This document shows, in pieces, positions 42,915-52,114 of a stretch of DNA of 64,000 bases. The translations under genes and the position numbers were made by a program. Position 1 is the first letter of the stretch. Each line of letters opens with the position of its first letter. This stretch comes from Dialister succinatiphilus YIT 11850 (GTDB lineage: Bacteria; Bacillota; Negativicutes; Veillonellales; Dialisteraceae). The stretch is taken from NCBI RefSeq assembly GCF_000242435.1, contig NZ_JH591188.1, forward strand, positions 609,703-673,702, read 5' to 3'. A model generated the notes under the pieces. That model saw only the letters and a program-made list of their open reading frames with translations. It made no database searches and was not told the origin of the DNA.

Positions 42915-43841
42915 ATGGAAATCTATCATTCATGGGAAGAACTTCCCACAAATAAAAAATTCGTGCTGGCCATGGGCTTCTTCGACGGCTGCCACAGGGG
43001 CCATGAGGAAGTGCTGCGCCTGGCCCGGGAACTGGCAGATAAGGAAGGCGCCATACCCGGCGTCCTCACCTTCTGGCCCCATCCCATGGCCGTCCTTGCA
43101 CCGAAGGTGCAGGTGCCTCTTCTCCAGAGCAGGGAAGAAAAGGCGAAATCCATGGAAAAAGCGGGCATGGCTTTTGCCCTCTTTCTTAAACCTGATGAGA
43201 AATTCCTCAACGAGGAGCCCGAAGAATTTCTGGAAAAGCTGGAAAGCCTTCCCGGCCTGTCCGGCCTTGCGGCAGGGGAAAATTTCACCTTCGGCAGACA
43301 GGCCAAAGGAAACAGCCGTCTGTTGAAAGAGTGGTCCCGCTTAAAAAAGATACCGGTCTCTGTGGCCGGTCTTACAGAGGAAGAGGGGAAAACCGTTTCC
43401 AGCACTGCCATCAGGCAGCTCATCCAGCAGGGACAGATGAAAGAAGCCGCCTGCCTTCTGGGAAGGAACTATACCCTTCAGGGCGACGTGGTCCATGGCT
43501 TTCACCGGGGCCATGATATTCTAGGCTTTCCTACGGCTAACCTGTCTTTTGCGGAAGACCGGGTGCTTCCCAAAGACGGTGTCTATGCCACCTTTGCCCT
43601 GATTGGTGGAAGAAAGTATCCTTCTATTACCAACATAGGGAAAAATCCTACCTTTGAAGGGAAACAAAGGACCATAGAAACCTTCATATTCCACTTCGAC
43701 AGCAATATCTATGGAAAATCCTTCACCCTGGAATGGGTGGAAAGAATCCGCGGCGAAATCCGCTTTCCCTCGCCGGAAGCACTGGCGGCGCAGATTCAGA
43801 AGGATATACAGAGGGCGGAGAAGATACTAGAGAGAAGGTAG
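42915..43841 (+). CDS. ribF: Bifunctional riboflavin kinase / FAD synthetase
   Basis: Phosphorylates riboflavin to FMN and adenylates FMN to FAD. 308 aa: the N-terminal nucleotidyltransferase has GFFDGCHRGHEEVL (HxGH-type) and the STAIRQLI signature. The C-terminal riboflavin kinase domain has GFHRGHDILGFPTANL and the PKDGVYATFALIGG to NIGKNPTF region. ATG 42915 with TGAGG 6 nt upstream is preferred to the in-frame GTG at 42852 inside truB. It is the last gene of the cluster; a terminator follows at 43902. Confidence 0.96.
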   Translation: MEIYHSWEELPTNKKFVLAMGFFDGCHRGHEEVLRLARELADKEGAIPGVLTFWPHPMAVLAPKVQVPLLQSREEKAKSMEKAGMAFALFLKPDEKFLNEEPEEFLEKLESLPGLSGLAAGENFTFGRQAKGNSRLLKEWSRLKKIPVSVAGLTEEEGKTVSSTAIRQLIQQGQMKEAACLLGRNYTLQGDVVHGFHRGHDILGFPTANLSFAEDRVLPKDGVYATFALIGGRKYPSITNIGKNPTFEGKQRTIETFIFHFDSNIYGKSFTLEWVERIRGEIRFPSPEALAAQIQKDIQRAEKILERR

Positions 43842-43901
43842 ACGTCAGACGGCCAGCACTGATGATAAAGAAATTACGTAACCCTGGCTATAGACTCATG
43901 G

Positions 43902-43945
43902 AGCTGTGAAAAAGGTAAATCATTTTTTCACAGCTTCTTTTATTT
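43902..43945 (+). terminator. Terminator after ribF
   Basis: AGCTGTGAAAAA...TTTTTTCACAGCT stem followed by TCTTTTATTTT. Confidence 0.8.
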
Positions 43946-44050
43946 TGCGATATACAGCACAGCAGGTACAAATGCCAGTCCTCTGACGCCATATCCCACA
44001 CCGGAGAGGACGCTTTTTCTACTTTTTTACAATTTTTACTGTCTTCCCTC

Positions 44051-44079
44051 TTTACTTTCTTACTTTAGCGTGGTAATGT
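44051..44079 (+). promoter_or_regulatory. Putative promoter of the his operon
   Basis: TTTACT (44051-44056), 17 nt, TAATGT (44074-44079), 31 nt upstream of hisZ. The match is moderate. No His T-box or leader peptide is visible. Confidence 0.45.
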
Positions 44080-44109
44080 ATTAACCATAAGAAAGAGAGG
44101 AGGGTGCAA

Positions 44110-45324
44110 ATGGCTCGTACAATGGATGACCTGAAAATGGTCCATGAAGAAGAAATGAAGAATTACGACCGCATTGAGAGCGCTGTGGTTTCCGTCATGC
44201 GGCGGCACGGGTGCAAGATTATCCAGACTCCCACCTTTGAGGATTATGATACCTACGGCACCTATTTTCCCCAGCTCCAGCGGGAGATGATAAAGACCAT
44301 AGGGCCCGACGGCGAGGTGCTGGTCATGCGGCCGGATGTGACGGTGCCTCTGGTGAAGACGGTGGCCCGGGAGTATCCGGATCCGTCCCAGCTTTTGAAG
44401 TTTGGTTATGTGTCCATGGTGTTCCGTGAATATTATGGAAAGTCCACCCATGGGAAATATTTCCTCCAGAGCGGCGTGGAAGTGCTGGGCGATGAGACGC
44501 CGGAGTGTGACGGCGAGGTCATGGTCATGGCAGCGGAGTTTTTAAAGTCCGTGGGCATCCGGGATATGCGGATCGACCTGGGCACTGTGGCCTATATGGA
44601 CGCCCTTTTCGATGAGCTCCATCTGACAAAGGAGCAGCTGTCCCAGGTGCGGGAATATATGGAGAAGAGAAATCTGGTGGCCTTTGATGGTTTGGTTGAC
44701 GGGCTTCCTATTACGAAAATCCAGCGGGATGTACTGCTGGAGCTGCCGCGGCTCTTTGGGGATTATGAATCTACTTTGAAGCGGGCAGAAGGGCTGTGCC
44801 TGAATCACGGCATGATGGAGGCTCTCAGCCGTCTTCAGAAGGTCTACGAATACCTGGATGTAGCAGGCTACAGTGATTCCGTGCAGCTTGATTTTGCCTT
44901 TACTTCCCACATGGGTTATTATACGGACATGGTGTTTAAAATTTATGCTGACGGAGCCCTGTACTCCCTGATCAGCGGCGGCCGTTATGATTCGCTGGCC
45001 GCCCAGTTCCAGGTGCCTCGTCCGGCCTGCGGCTTTGGCCTTAACATGAACCTTCTTTACGAGGTCATGGCAGAAGAGGATCTGCTGGAGGAAATGGTTC
45101 CTTCCTGTGATCTGGCTGTGGTGTATGAGGAAGCGGACAGAGATTTGATCCTGACTCTGATGGACTGGAGGCATAAAGGATACTCCGTCCTTGGAGTGAG
45201 CCGGAAGAACCGCATTATCCCCGGCGATTACCGCATGATAGCTTCCTATGAGAAAGGCTCTTTCCTTATGGGGGAAGAGGCACTGTCTAAAGAGGAAATG
45301 GAAAGAAAACTGGGAGGATTTTGA
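44110..45324 (+). CDS. hisZ: ATP phosphoribosyltransferase regulatory subunit HisZ
   Basis: A histidyl-tRNA synthetase paralogue that activates short-form HisG and confers histidine feedback. 404 aa with the class II synthetase core: ERISAV-like opening, PTFEDYDTY, MRPDVTVPLVKTVA (motif 2 region) and SGGRYDSLAAQF. It lacks the HisRS anticodon-binding domain organisation and several tRNA-recognition residues. ATG 44110 has GGAGGG; an in-frame GTG at 44104 is rejected. It is the first gene of hisZGDCBHAF(IE); its stop lies one base before the hisG ATG. Confidence 0.95.
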   Translation: MARTMDDLKMVHEEEMKNYDRIESAVVSVMRRHGCKIIQTPTFEDYDTYGTYFPQLQREMIKTIGPDGEVLVMRPDVTVPLVKTVAREYPDPSQLLKFGYVSMVFREYYGKSTHGKYFLQSGVEVLGDETPECDGEVMVMAAEFLKSVGIRDMRIDLGTVAYMDALFDELHLTKEQLSQVREYMEKRNLVAFDGLVDGLPITKIQRDVLLELPRLFGDYESTLKRAEGLCLNHGMMEALSRLQKVYEYLDVAGYSDSVQLDFAFTSHMGYYTDMVFKIYADGALYSLISGGRYDSLAAQFQVPRPACGFGLNMNLLYEVMAEEDLLEEMVPSCDLAVVYEEADRDLILTLMDWRHKGYSVLGVSRKNRIIPGDYRMIASYEKGSFLMGEEALSKEEMERKLGGF

Positions 45325-45325
45325 T

Positions 45326-45946
45326 ATGCTTCATATAGCTCTCGCCAAAGGGCGTATTGCCAGGAAAGTGATGAAAAGCCTGTCTGATGGAGGATATCAG
45401 TTCCCCGATTATTCCGATGACAGCAGAAAATTAATTTTTACCGATAAGGAAGGCCGCATCCGGGTGACTCTGGTAAAGTCACCGGATGTGGCGGTCTATG
45501 TCAGGCGTGGTGCCGCTGATGCCGGCATTGTTGGCAAGGATGTACTCATGGAAGACGGGGAAGAGGATGTCTATGAAATCCTTGACCTGGGTATCGGCAA
45601 ATGCCGCATGGCTGTGTCCGGTATCAAGGGGAAAAGGGATGTGATGAATAAACGCATCCTCACGGTGGCTTCCAAATATCCCTCCATTGCAAGGAAGTAC
45701 TTTGCCGGCCGTTTCCAGCCCATTGATATCATCAAGCTGAACGGCTCTGTGGAGCTGGCTCCTCTGGTGGGACTCTCCGATGTGATTGTGGATATTGTGG
45801 AAACAGGCACGACCCTCCGTGAAAATGGCCTGGAGGCCTACGATTATTTTATGGATTTCTCCGCCCGTCTCATCTGCAACAAGGTTTCCTTCAAGATGAA
45901 ACAGGATGAATTGAATCAGTTCATACAGGTGGTCAAAAAGGATTGA
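45326..45946 (+). CDS. hisG: ATP phosphoribosyltransferase, short form
   Basis: The first committed step of histidine synthesis: ATP + PRPP to phosphoribosyl-ATP. 206 aa, the short form that lacks the C-terminal regulatory domain and needs HisZ, encoded immediately upstream. Seen are LHIALAKGRI, the PRPP region DVIVDIVETGTTLRENGL and KLNGSVELAPLVGLSD. ATG 45326, with GGGAGG inside the hisZ end, is chosen over an upstream in-frame start within hisZ. Confidence 0.97.
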   Translation: MLHIALAKGRIARKVMKSLSDGGYQFPDYSDDSRKLIFTDKEGRIRVTLVKSPDVAVYVRRGAADAGIVGKDVLMEDGEEDVYEILDLGIGKCRMAVSGIKGKRDVMNKRILTVASKYPSIARKYFAGRFQPIDIIKLNGSVELAPLVGLSDVIVDIVETGTTLRENGLEAYDYFMDFSARLICNKVSFKMKQDELNQFIQVVKKD

Positions 45947-45967
45947 CCACAGAAAGAAGGCATAGAA

Positions 45968-47257
45968 ATGGAATGGATTGAAGTACCGGAAAAAGGGCTG
46001 ACCCTCCGTGAAGTGAGGACCATGACTAATAGAAATGTGAATCTCTCTGATGATTTGGAAAAATCAGTGTCCGCCATCCTCGCTCAGGTGAAGGAGGGGG
46101 GAGATGAAGCCATTCGGGCACTCACAAAGAAATTTGACGGTGTAGACCTTACGGACTTCCGGGTGAGTGAGTCGGAAATCGAAGAGGCAGTCAAGGCTGT
46201 AGGTCCTGAATTCCTCGCCGTATTAAAGGAAGCAAAGGGAAATATTGAAGCATTCCACCGTGAGCAGGTCAGGAAATCCTGGTCCAAAACCTTCCGGGAC
46301 GGCGTGGAACTGGGAGAACGGTTTCTTCCCATCCAGAGGGTAGGCGTTTACGTTCCCGGCGGCCGGGCTGCCTATCCTTCCACGGTGCTTATGGATACGG
46401 TACCGGCCATGGTGGCAGGCTGCCCATCCGTGGCCATGGCTACTCCGCCCGGTAAAGACGGAAAAGTGAATCCCAATATTCTGGCTGCAGCCTATGTGGC
46501 CGGTGTGAAGGAAATCTACAAGGTCGGCGGTGCTCAGGGCATCGGTATGCTGGCTTACGGCACGGAAACGGTGGAGCCTGTATTTAAAATCGTAGGACCC
46601 GGCAACGCTTTCGTAGCCATGGCCAAACGCCTTGTTTTCGGTACGGTAGGCATTGATATGATTGCCGGCCCCTCAGAAGTATGCTGCGTGGCTGATGGCA
46701 GCGCCAATCCGAAGTGGATTGCAGCCGATTTACTCTCCCAGGCCGAACATGATCCCCGGGCTGCCGTATTCCTCATTACACCGGACAAAGACTTCGGCCT
46801 GGCGGTGCAGAAGGAAATGGAAAAACAGATGAAAGAGCTTTCCCGCTATGAAATCATGAAGAGCTCCGTGGACCAGTACGCCAAGGCTTTCCTTTGCAAA
46901 GATGCAGAACAGTGCTTTGATATCGTCAATAAGATTGCGCCGGAGCATCTGGAAGTAGAGCTGCCGGATCCGAAAAAATACCTGCCCCTTATTTATAATG
47001 CCGGTGCCATTTTCCTCGGCAAATACACTTCTGAACCAATCGGGGACTACATGGCGGGCCCCAACCATACACTGCCCACCTCCGGTACCGCTGCTTTCTC
47101 CTCGCCCCTTGGGGTTTATGATTTTGTAAAACACAGCAGTGTGGAATGCTACAGTGAGGAAGCGTTCCGTAAAATTTCCAAGAAAGTGCAGCTCTTTGCC
47201 AAAGCAGAAGGGCTTACCGCTCATGCTCATGCGATGGAGGTACGTGATGAAGACTGA
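45968..47257 (+). CDS. hisD: Histidinol dehydrogenase
   Basis: Two-step NAD-dependent oxidation of histidinol to histidine. 429 aa: GVYVPGGRAAYPSTVLM (signature), IDMIAGPSEV, LLSQAEHDPRA (zinc and catalytic residues) and GPNHTLPTSGTA near the C-terminus. It starts 21 nt after hisG and overlaps hisC by 11 nt. Confidence 0.97.
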   Translation: MEWIEVPEKGLTLREVRTMTNRNVNLSDDLEKSVSAILAQVKEGGDEAIRALTKKFDGVDLTDFRVSESEIEEAVKAVGPEFLAVLKEAKGNIEAFHREQVRKSWSKTFRDGVELGERFLPIQRVGVYVPGGRAAYPSTVLMDTVPAMVAGCPSVAMATPPGKDGKVNPNILAAAYVAGVKEIYKVGGAQGIGMLAYGTETVEPVFKIVGPGNAFVAMAKRLVFGTVGIDMIAGPSEVCCVADGSANPKWIAADLLSQAEHDPRAAVFLITPDKDFGLAVQKEMEKQMKELSRYEIMKSSVDQYAKAFLCKDAEQCFDIVNKIAPEHLEVELPDPKKYLPLIYNAGAIFLGKYTSEPIGDYMAGPNHTLPTSGTAAFSSPLGVYDFVKHSSVECYSEEAFRKISKKVQLFAKAEGLTAHAHAMEVRDED

Positions 47258-48317
47258 ATGGCTTAGGAATACAATTAAAGATTTTGAACCCTACTATGTG
47301 GCTCCTATTGCAGAAAAATACGTGATTAATGCCAATGAAAACTATTTCAACGTTCTTTCCATTCCATCCCTGAAAAAGAAACTGGTGGAAGCGCTGGATA
47401 CCTTTAAACCCCAGATTTACCCGAAACCCATGGCTGACGACCTTCGAAAAGCTCTGGCGGAATACACCGGCCAGGCTCCGGAAAACATCATCTGCGGCAA
47501 CGGCGGCGATGAGATGATTACCTACCTTCTGGGCACATTCCTGAACCCCGGCGATACCATCCTGGTTCATACGCCAACTTTTGACATGTACGAACTGGGA
47601 GCAGAAACCCTGGGGGCCCGCACCATCAAAGTGAGGGACCTGGCAGGCTATCGCCGGGACAAGGAAGGCATTCTGGAAGCGGTTAAGAAATACCAGCCGA
47701 AAGTCACAGTCATCTGCAACCCCAATAACCCTACCGGCGACCTGCTGCCGGCCTCCTTTATCGAAGAAGTGCTGAAGGCGGCTGACAATCTTGTTTTCGT
47801 GGACGAAGCGTACATGGAATTTGCCCAGAAGGAAAGCGTGCTGCCTTTAATCAAAAAATATCCGAACCTGGTAGTGCTCCGCACCCTGTCCAAAGCCTTT
47901 GGCCTGGCAGGCATGCGCTGCGGCTATCTGGCAGCTGATAAGGAAATCATCGATGCCATCGGCAAAATCAAGGCGCCCTACAACCTCAATGCCTTTACTC
48001 AGCTCTTTGCGCCCATCGTACTGAAACACAGGGAGGAAATTCTTAGGGTGAGAGATGACATTGTGAAGGAACGGAACCGCCTTTTCGATGAACTGGTGAA
48101 AATTCCCGGCCTCACCGTATATCCATCCTGCACCAATTTCCTTCTGGTCCAGGTGGAAAGCAAACATGAAGAAATTTTCAAAGCCCTGAAAGCCAAAGAC
48201 ATTCTGGTGAAGATTTACCGGAACAGCGGAGAGCTCCCCAATGCCTACCGCATTACTGTGACCACCAGGGATGTGGATGATGCCCTCCTTGAAGTATTTC
48301 GGAAGGAGCTTTCATGA
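47247..48317 (+). CDS. hisC: Histidinol-phosphate aminotransferase
   Basis: A PLP-dependent aminotransferase converting imidazole-acetol phosphate to histidinol phosphate. 356 aa, fold type I: NANENYFN, GNGGDEMI, NPNNPTGD, VDEAYMEF and the PLP lysine in RTLSKAFGLAGMRCGY. ATG 47247 has GGAGGT upstream and overlaps the hisD end; the longer open frame into hisD is rejected. The four-base overlap with hisB (ATGA) implies coupling. Confidence 0.96.
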   Translation: MKTEWLRNTIKDFEPYYVAPIAEKYVINANENYFNVLSIPSLKKKLVEALDTFKPQIYPKPMADDLRKALAEYTGQAPENIICGNGGDEMITYLLGTFLNPGDTILVHTPTFDMYELGAETLGARTIKVRDLAGYRRDKEGILEAVKKYQPKVTVICNPNNPTGDLLPASFIEEVLKAADNLVFVDEAYMEFAQKESVLPLIKKYPNLVVLRTLSKAFGLAGMRCGYLAADKEIIDAIGKIKAPYNLNAFTQLFAPIVLKHREEILRVRDDIVKERNRLFDELVKIPGLTVYPSCTNFLLVQVESKHEEIFKALKAKDILVKIYRNSGELPNAYRITVTTRDVDDALLEVFRKELS

Positions 48318-48892
48318 GACAGGCAGAGATTCATAGAAAAACAGGGGAGACAGACATTGCCATTTCCCTTGTCATCGATGGAGAAGGGCGCTTTGAGGGA
48401 ACCACGGGTATCGGTTTCTTCGACCACATGATGAACCTCCTTGCCTGTCACAGCGGCATGGATATTTCCCTCTCCTGCCGGGGAGACCTGGAAGTGGACA
48501 ACCATCATACCATTGAAGACCTGGGCATTGCCCTGGGCACCGTGTTCCTCAAAGCGCTGGGAGATAAGAAGGGCATCCGCCGCTACGGCGCCTTCTTCTG
48601 CCCCATGGATGAGACACTGTCCCGCATTGTGCTGGACCTTTCCGGGCGGCCCTATTTCGTGTACGATGTGAAAATCCCGGTGGAGCGGATCGGCACCTTT
48701 GAAACGGAAATGACCAGAGAATTCTTCCTGGCCTTTGCCATGCACGGTATGATGAACCTGCACATGGCCTGCCTTTATGGCGAAAACGGTCATCACATTG
48801 TGGAATCCCTTTTCAAGGGGCTGGGCCATGCACTGAAGGAAGCGGTTACCGTGGAAGGCGGCAGGGTATTATCGACCAAAGGAGTGCTCTGA
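48314..48892 (+). CDS. hisB: Imidazoleglycerol-phosphate dehydratase
   Basis: The monofunctional dehydratase, 192 aa, without the histidinol-phosphatase domain found in E. coli. Manganese-binding signatures are GFFDHMMNLLACHSG, DNHHTIEDLGIALG, and in the second half FAMHGMMNLHM and GENGHHIVESLFKG. It overlaps hisC by 4 nt and hisH by 1 nt. A separate histidinol phosphatase is not in this window. Confidence 0.97.
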   Translation: MRQAEIHRKTGETDIAISLVIDGEGRFEGTTGIGFFDHMMNLLACHSGMDISLSCRGDLEVDNHHTIEDLGIALGTVFLKALGDKKGIRRYGAFFCPMDETLSRIVLDLSGRPYFVYDVKIPVERIGTFETEMTREFFLAFAMHGMMNLHMACLYGENGHHIVESLFKGLGHALKEAVTVEGGRVLSTKGVL

Positions 48893-49506
48893 TGAAAACA
48901 GCCATTATCGATTATGACGCAGGCAATCTGGCCAATGTGGTCCGGGCGGCGGAAAGGGCCGGCCTTTCTGTGGAAGTGACAAGAAATCCGGAAGTTATCC
49001 GAAGCGCCAAATCCCTCATCCTGCCTGGCGTTGGTGCCATGAAGGATGCTATGGAGCATCTGGATGGCTACGGTTTGTCTGGCCTTATCCGGGAAGAAGT
49101 GAAAAATGGAAAAAAGCTGGCCGGCATATGCCTGGGCATGCAGGCGCTCTATGAAGTCTCTGAGGAGAATGGACATATTCCTGCCCTGGGCCTTCTTCCC
49201 GGCCGGATTGTCCATTTTCCGGAAGGGAAATTAAAAGTGCCCCATATGGGATGGAATGAACTGGTCATTCACCGGCCCCACGAAGTGCTGGAAGGCCTGC
49301 CCCTTCATTCCTATGTATATTTCGTCCATTCTTACTACAAGACACCGGGAGATACGGAAGACGTCATTGCATCTGCCGATTATGGTGTCACCGTACCGGC
49401 TGTGGTGGGAAAGGACAATGTATTGGGATTCCAGTTCCACCCTGAAAAATCGGGCTCTGTAGGGATGGCCATCTGGGATCGTTTAGCAAAGTGGTTGATG
49501 AAATGA
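48892..49506 (+). CDS. hisH: Imidazole glycerol phosphate synthase, glutaminase subunit
   Basis: Class I glutamine amidotransferase delivering ammonia to HisF. 204 aa: IIDYDAGNLANV, PGVGAMKDAM (oxyanion strand), nucleophile Cys in GICLGMQALYE, and FQFHPEKSG carrying the catalytic His and Glu. It starts within the hisB stop (TGATG) and overlaps hisA by 4 nt. Confidence 0.97.
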   Translation: MKTAIIDYDAGNLANVVRAAERAGLSVEVTRNPEVIRSAKSLILPGVGAMKDAMEHLDGYGLSGLIREEVKNGKKLAGICLGMQALYEVSEENGHIPALGLLPGRIVHFPEGKLKVPHMGWNELVIHRPHEVLEGLPLHSYVYFVHSYYKTPGDTEDVIASADYGVTVPAVVGKDNVLGFQFHPEKSGSVGMAIWDRLAKWLMK

Positions 49507-50219
49507 AAATATTTCCAGCAATAGATATAGAAGATGGGCACTGCGTGCGTCTGCAGCAGGGAAAAAAAGAAAACCTTACCGTTTACGGCGATGATCCGGT
49601 GAAAATGGCGCTGAAATGGCAGGAAGAAGGGGCCAAAGCCCTTCATGTGGTGGATCTGGACGGTGCTTTCAAAGGGGACGGCGTCAATAAGGAAATCATC
49701 CGAAAAATGTGTGAAGTCCTCACCATCCCACTGGAAGTGGGCGGCGGTATTCGCAATGAAAAGGCCATTAAAGACTACCTGGACATGGGGGTGTACCGGG
49801 TCATTATCGGATCCAAAGCCGCTGCTTCCCCTTACTTTGCCATTCAGGCCGCCAAAACTTTTGGCGCTGATCATATTGCCGTATCTATAGATGCCAAGGG
49901 AGACGAAGTGGCTACCCACGGCTGGGTGGACGGCAGCAGCCGCAAGGTCATGACCTTTGCAGAAACACTCCTGACCCACGGCGTGAATACGCTGATTTAT
50001 ACGGACATCAGCCGGGACGGCATGCTTTCCGGTCCGAACTTCGACATGATGAAAAAACTTCAGGCTCTGGAAGGCATCCACCTGATTGCTTCCGGCGGCG
50101 TCTCCGGCGCAGAAGATCTCCGGAAACTGTCTGCCATGGGAGTGTACGGAGCCATTACAGGCAAAGCCCTCTATGAGGGAAAAGTAACTATGGAAGAAAT
50201 TTGGGAAATCCAGGAATAA
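49503..50219 (+). CDS. hisA: ProFAR isomerase HisA
   Basis: A beta/alpha-barrel isomerase, 238 aa. FPAIDIEDGHCVRL opens it, the phosphate-binding halves are VGGGIRN and ASGGVSGAEDL, and the catalytic Asps lie in AIDIED and TDISRDGML. ATG 49503 overlaps the hisH stop (ATGA). It is followed by repeat cluster 2 rather than directly by hisF. Confidence 0.97.
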   Translation: MKIFPAIDIEDGHCVRLQQGKKENLTVYGDDPVKMALKWQEEGAKALHVVDLDGAFKGDGVNKEIIRKMCEVLTIPLEVGGGIRNEKAIKDYLDMGVYRVIIGSKAAASPYFAIQAAKTFGADHIAVSIDAKGDEVATHGWVDGSSRKVMTFAETLLTHGVNTLIYTDISRDGMLSGPNFDMMKKLQALEGIHLIASGGVSGAEDLRKLSAMGVYGAITGKALYEGKVTMEEIWEIQE

Positions 50220-50227
50220 GGGAACCG

Positions 50228-50610
50228 CAACCGGAGCCACTGCGTGCTTCGGTTGACGCCTGCTGCGCAGGCGAGGGTTGACATCCGCTGCGCGGATGAA
50301 GGGGCGTAAGTTTGACGACCCTCCGGGCCGAGGGTTGTGGATTGCTTTGTGGGAAATGAGTATAAATTCAGCGTTACGGCCTTACCTTCCCGCCCTCACA
50401 GTCATTCTGAGCCGCAGGCGAAGAATCTTGGTACGTGCAGCGTTTGAATCAAAAGGCATTAAACAGTAGTCGGCGGGAAGGAACCGCTTTGCGAAATTTA
50501 TACTCATTTTTCGACAGGGCAGTCCACACCCTTCGGGCCCCAGAGGCCCGTCAAACCTAAGAACCCTCCGGCCACAGGCCGGTCAATCTTAAGAACCTTT
50601 TTCCAGCCCC
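50228..50610. repeat. Palindromic repeat cluster 2, inserted in the his operon
   Basis: Left half: TTGACGCCTG-CTG-CGCAGGC, GGTTGACATCCGC-TGC-GCGGAT, GGGGCGTAAGTTTGACG, CCGAGGGTTGTGG. Right half, mirrored: GGGCCCCAGAGGCCCGTCAAACCTAAGAACC and CCGGCCACAGGCCGGTCAATCTTAAGAACC (broken here by stems). The centre has the exact inverted repeat AATGAGTATAAATT / AATTTATACTCATT. It also has a CATTCTGAGCCGCAGGCGAAG motif continuing to GAATC, related to dispersed palindromes known from other bacteria. It separates hisA from hisF in an otherwise overlapping operon. No gene is seen in it. Confidence 0.8.
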
Positions 50611-50668
50611 CTCTGAATCCGGGGCTGCGAGGCATCCCCTGTTTTTCTAAAACGCAAAGGAGCAAACT

Positions 50669-51424
50669 ATGCTTGCAAAAAGAATCATTCCCTGTCTGGA
50701 CGTGAATCATGGCAGGGTGGTCAAAGGAAAACAATTTCATCACCTGCAGGACGTAGATGATCCTGTGGCTTTAGGAAAGTACTACTCCGACTCCGGCGCT
50801 GATGAACTTGTCTTTTATGACATTACCGCAACCCACGAAGGGCGGGAAACCTTTGTGGACACTGTGAAAGCCATTGCGGAAGAGCTGACCATCCCCTTTA
50901 CCGTAGGGGGAGGCATTCGCAAAGCTGACGATTTCCGCACCATGCTGCTGGCTGGTGCCGACAAGGTATCTGTCAACTCTGCCGCCGTCATGCATCCGGA
51001 AATCATCAGGGAAAGTGCCGAGCGTTTTGGAAACCAGTGCGTGGTTCTTTCCATCGACGGTAAACGGAACGACCAGGGCGGATGGGACGTGTACATCGAA
51101 GGCGGACGGAAAAACACCGGTATTTCCGTATTGGAATGGGCCAGGAAAGGCATGGAGCTGGGGGCTGGAGAAATCTGCATGAACTCCATCGACACCGATG
51201 GGGAGAAAAAGGGGTATGACCTGGAACTCATGCACACCCTGTCAGAGCAGCTTTCTATCCCTGTTATTGCCTCCGGCGGCGCAGGGAAAATGGAAGATTT
51301 CCTGGAAGCTTTTGAAGCAGGCTCTGATGCGGCCCTGGCAGCGTCGGTCTTTCACTTCGGCGAAATTGCCATTCCCGATTTAAAAAAATATTTGGCAGCC
51401 CACGGCATTCCCGTGCGGATATAA
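50669..51424 (+). CDS. hisF: Imidazole glycerol phosphate synthase, cyclase subunit
   Basis: A barrel enzyme that uses ammonia from HisH to form imidazole glycerol phosphate and AICAR. 251 aa: [16 protein letters not shown] (catalytic Asp), [32 protein letters not shown] and [21 protein letters not shown] site precedes the ATG. It lies 449 nt after hisA, the gap being filled by a repeat cluster. It is followed 9 nt later by hisIE. Confidence 0.97.
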   Translation: MLAKRIIPCLDVNHGRVVKGKQFHHLQDVDDPVALGKYYSDSGADELVFYDITATHEGRETFVDTVKAIAEELTIPFTVGGGIRKADDFRTMLLAGADKVSVNSAAVMHPEIIRESAERFGNQCVVLSIDGKRNDQGGWDVYIEGGRKNTGISVLEWARKGMELGAGEICMNSIDTDGEKKGYDLELMHTLSEQLSIPVIASGGAGKMEDFLEAFEAGSDAALAASVFHFGEIAIPDLKKYLAAHGIPVRI

Positions 51425-51433
51425 GGAGGATTT

Positions 51434-52111
51434 ATGGAGTCAGTAGACATCGGAAATATAAAATTTGATGAAAAGGGACTGGTGCCGGCAGTGGTGCAGG
51501 ATGCCAGAAGCGGCGAAGTGCTCATGGTGGCCTATATGAATGCCGAATCTCTGGCCAAAACGGTGGAAAGCGGCGACACCTGGTTCTTCAGCCGCAGCCG
51601 CCAGAAACTGTGGCACAAAGGCGAAGAGTCAGGCCATTTCCAGCATGTCAAGCGCATTTACGTGGACTGCGATGCCGACACTCTGGTAGTGGAGGCCATT
51701 CCGGAAGGCCCTGCCTGCCATACAGGAAACCGCAGCTGCTTCTATCGGAGCCTTGCCCAGTGGGATAATACAAAAGCGAAAGGAAGCCTCACCATCCTTC
51801 ATACACTCTTTGAAGAAATCAAAGACCGCAGAATTCATCCCCAGGAAAAATCCTATACCAATTACCTCCAAAAGGAAGGTAAGAATAAAATCGACAAAAA
51901 AATAGGCGAGGAAGCTTCTGAAGTCATTATTGCTGATCAGCACGAAGATAAGGAAGAAATCATAGATGAATCCTGCGATCTCCTCTACCATCTCTTCGTC
52001 CTCTGGGAAAATGCCGGCGTAGATCTTTACGACATCATGCAAAAACTGGAAGAGCGGGATGAGAAAAAAGGAAATAAAAAAGTAGTAGGCCATCTGGATA
52101 AGACCTTCTGA
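51434..52111 (+). CDS. hisIE: Bifunctional phosphoribosyl-AMP cyclohydrolase / phosphoribosyl-ATP pyrophosphatase
   Basis: 225 aa fusing HisI and HisE, steps 3 and 2 of the pathway. HisI part (~1-115): [40 protein letters not shown] and CHTGNRSCF (zinc cysteines). HisE part (~120-225): a helical MazG-like domain with [29 protein letters not shown]. An AAGGAGG site precedes ATG 51434. It is the last his gene; cluster 3 and a bidirectional terminator follow. Confidence 0.96.
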   Translation: MESVDIGNIKFDEKGLVPAVVQDARSGEVLMVAYMNAESLAKTVESGDTWFFSRSRQKLWHKGEESGHFQHVKRIYVDCDADTLVVEAIPEGPACHTGNRSCFYRSLAQWDNTKAKGSLTILHTLFEEIKDRRIHPQEKSYTNYLQKEGKNKIDKKIGEEASEVIIADQHEDKEEIIDESCDLLYHLFVLWENAGVDLYDIMQKLEERDEKKGNKKVVGHLDKTF

Positions 52112-52114
52112 TGC

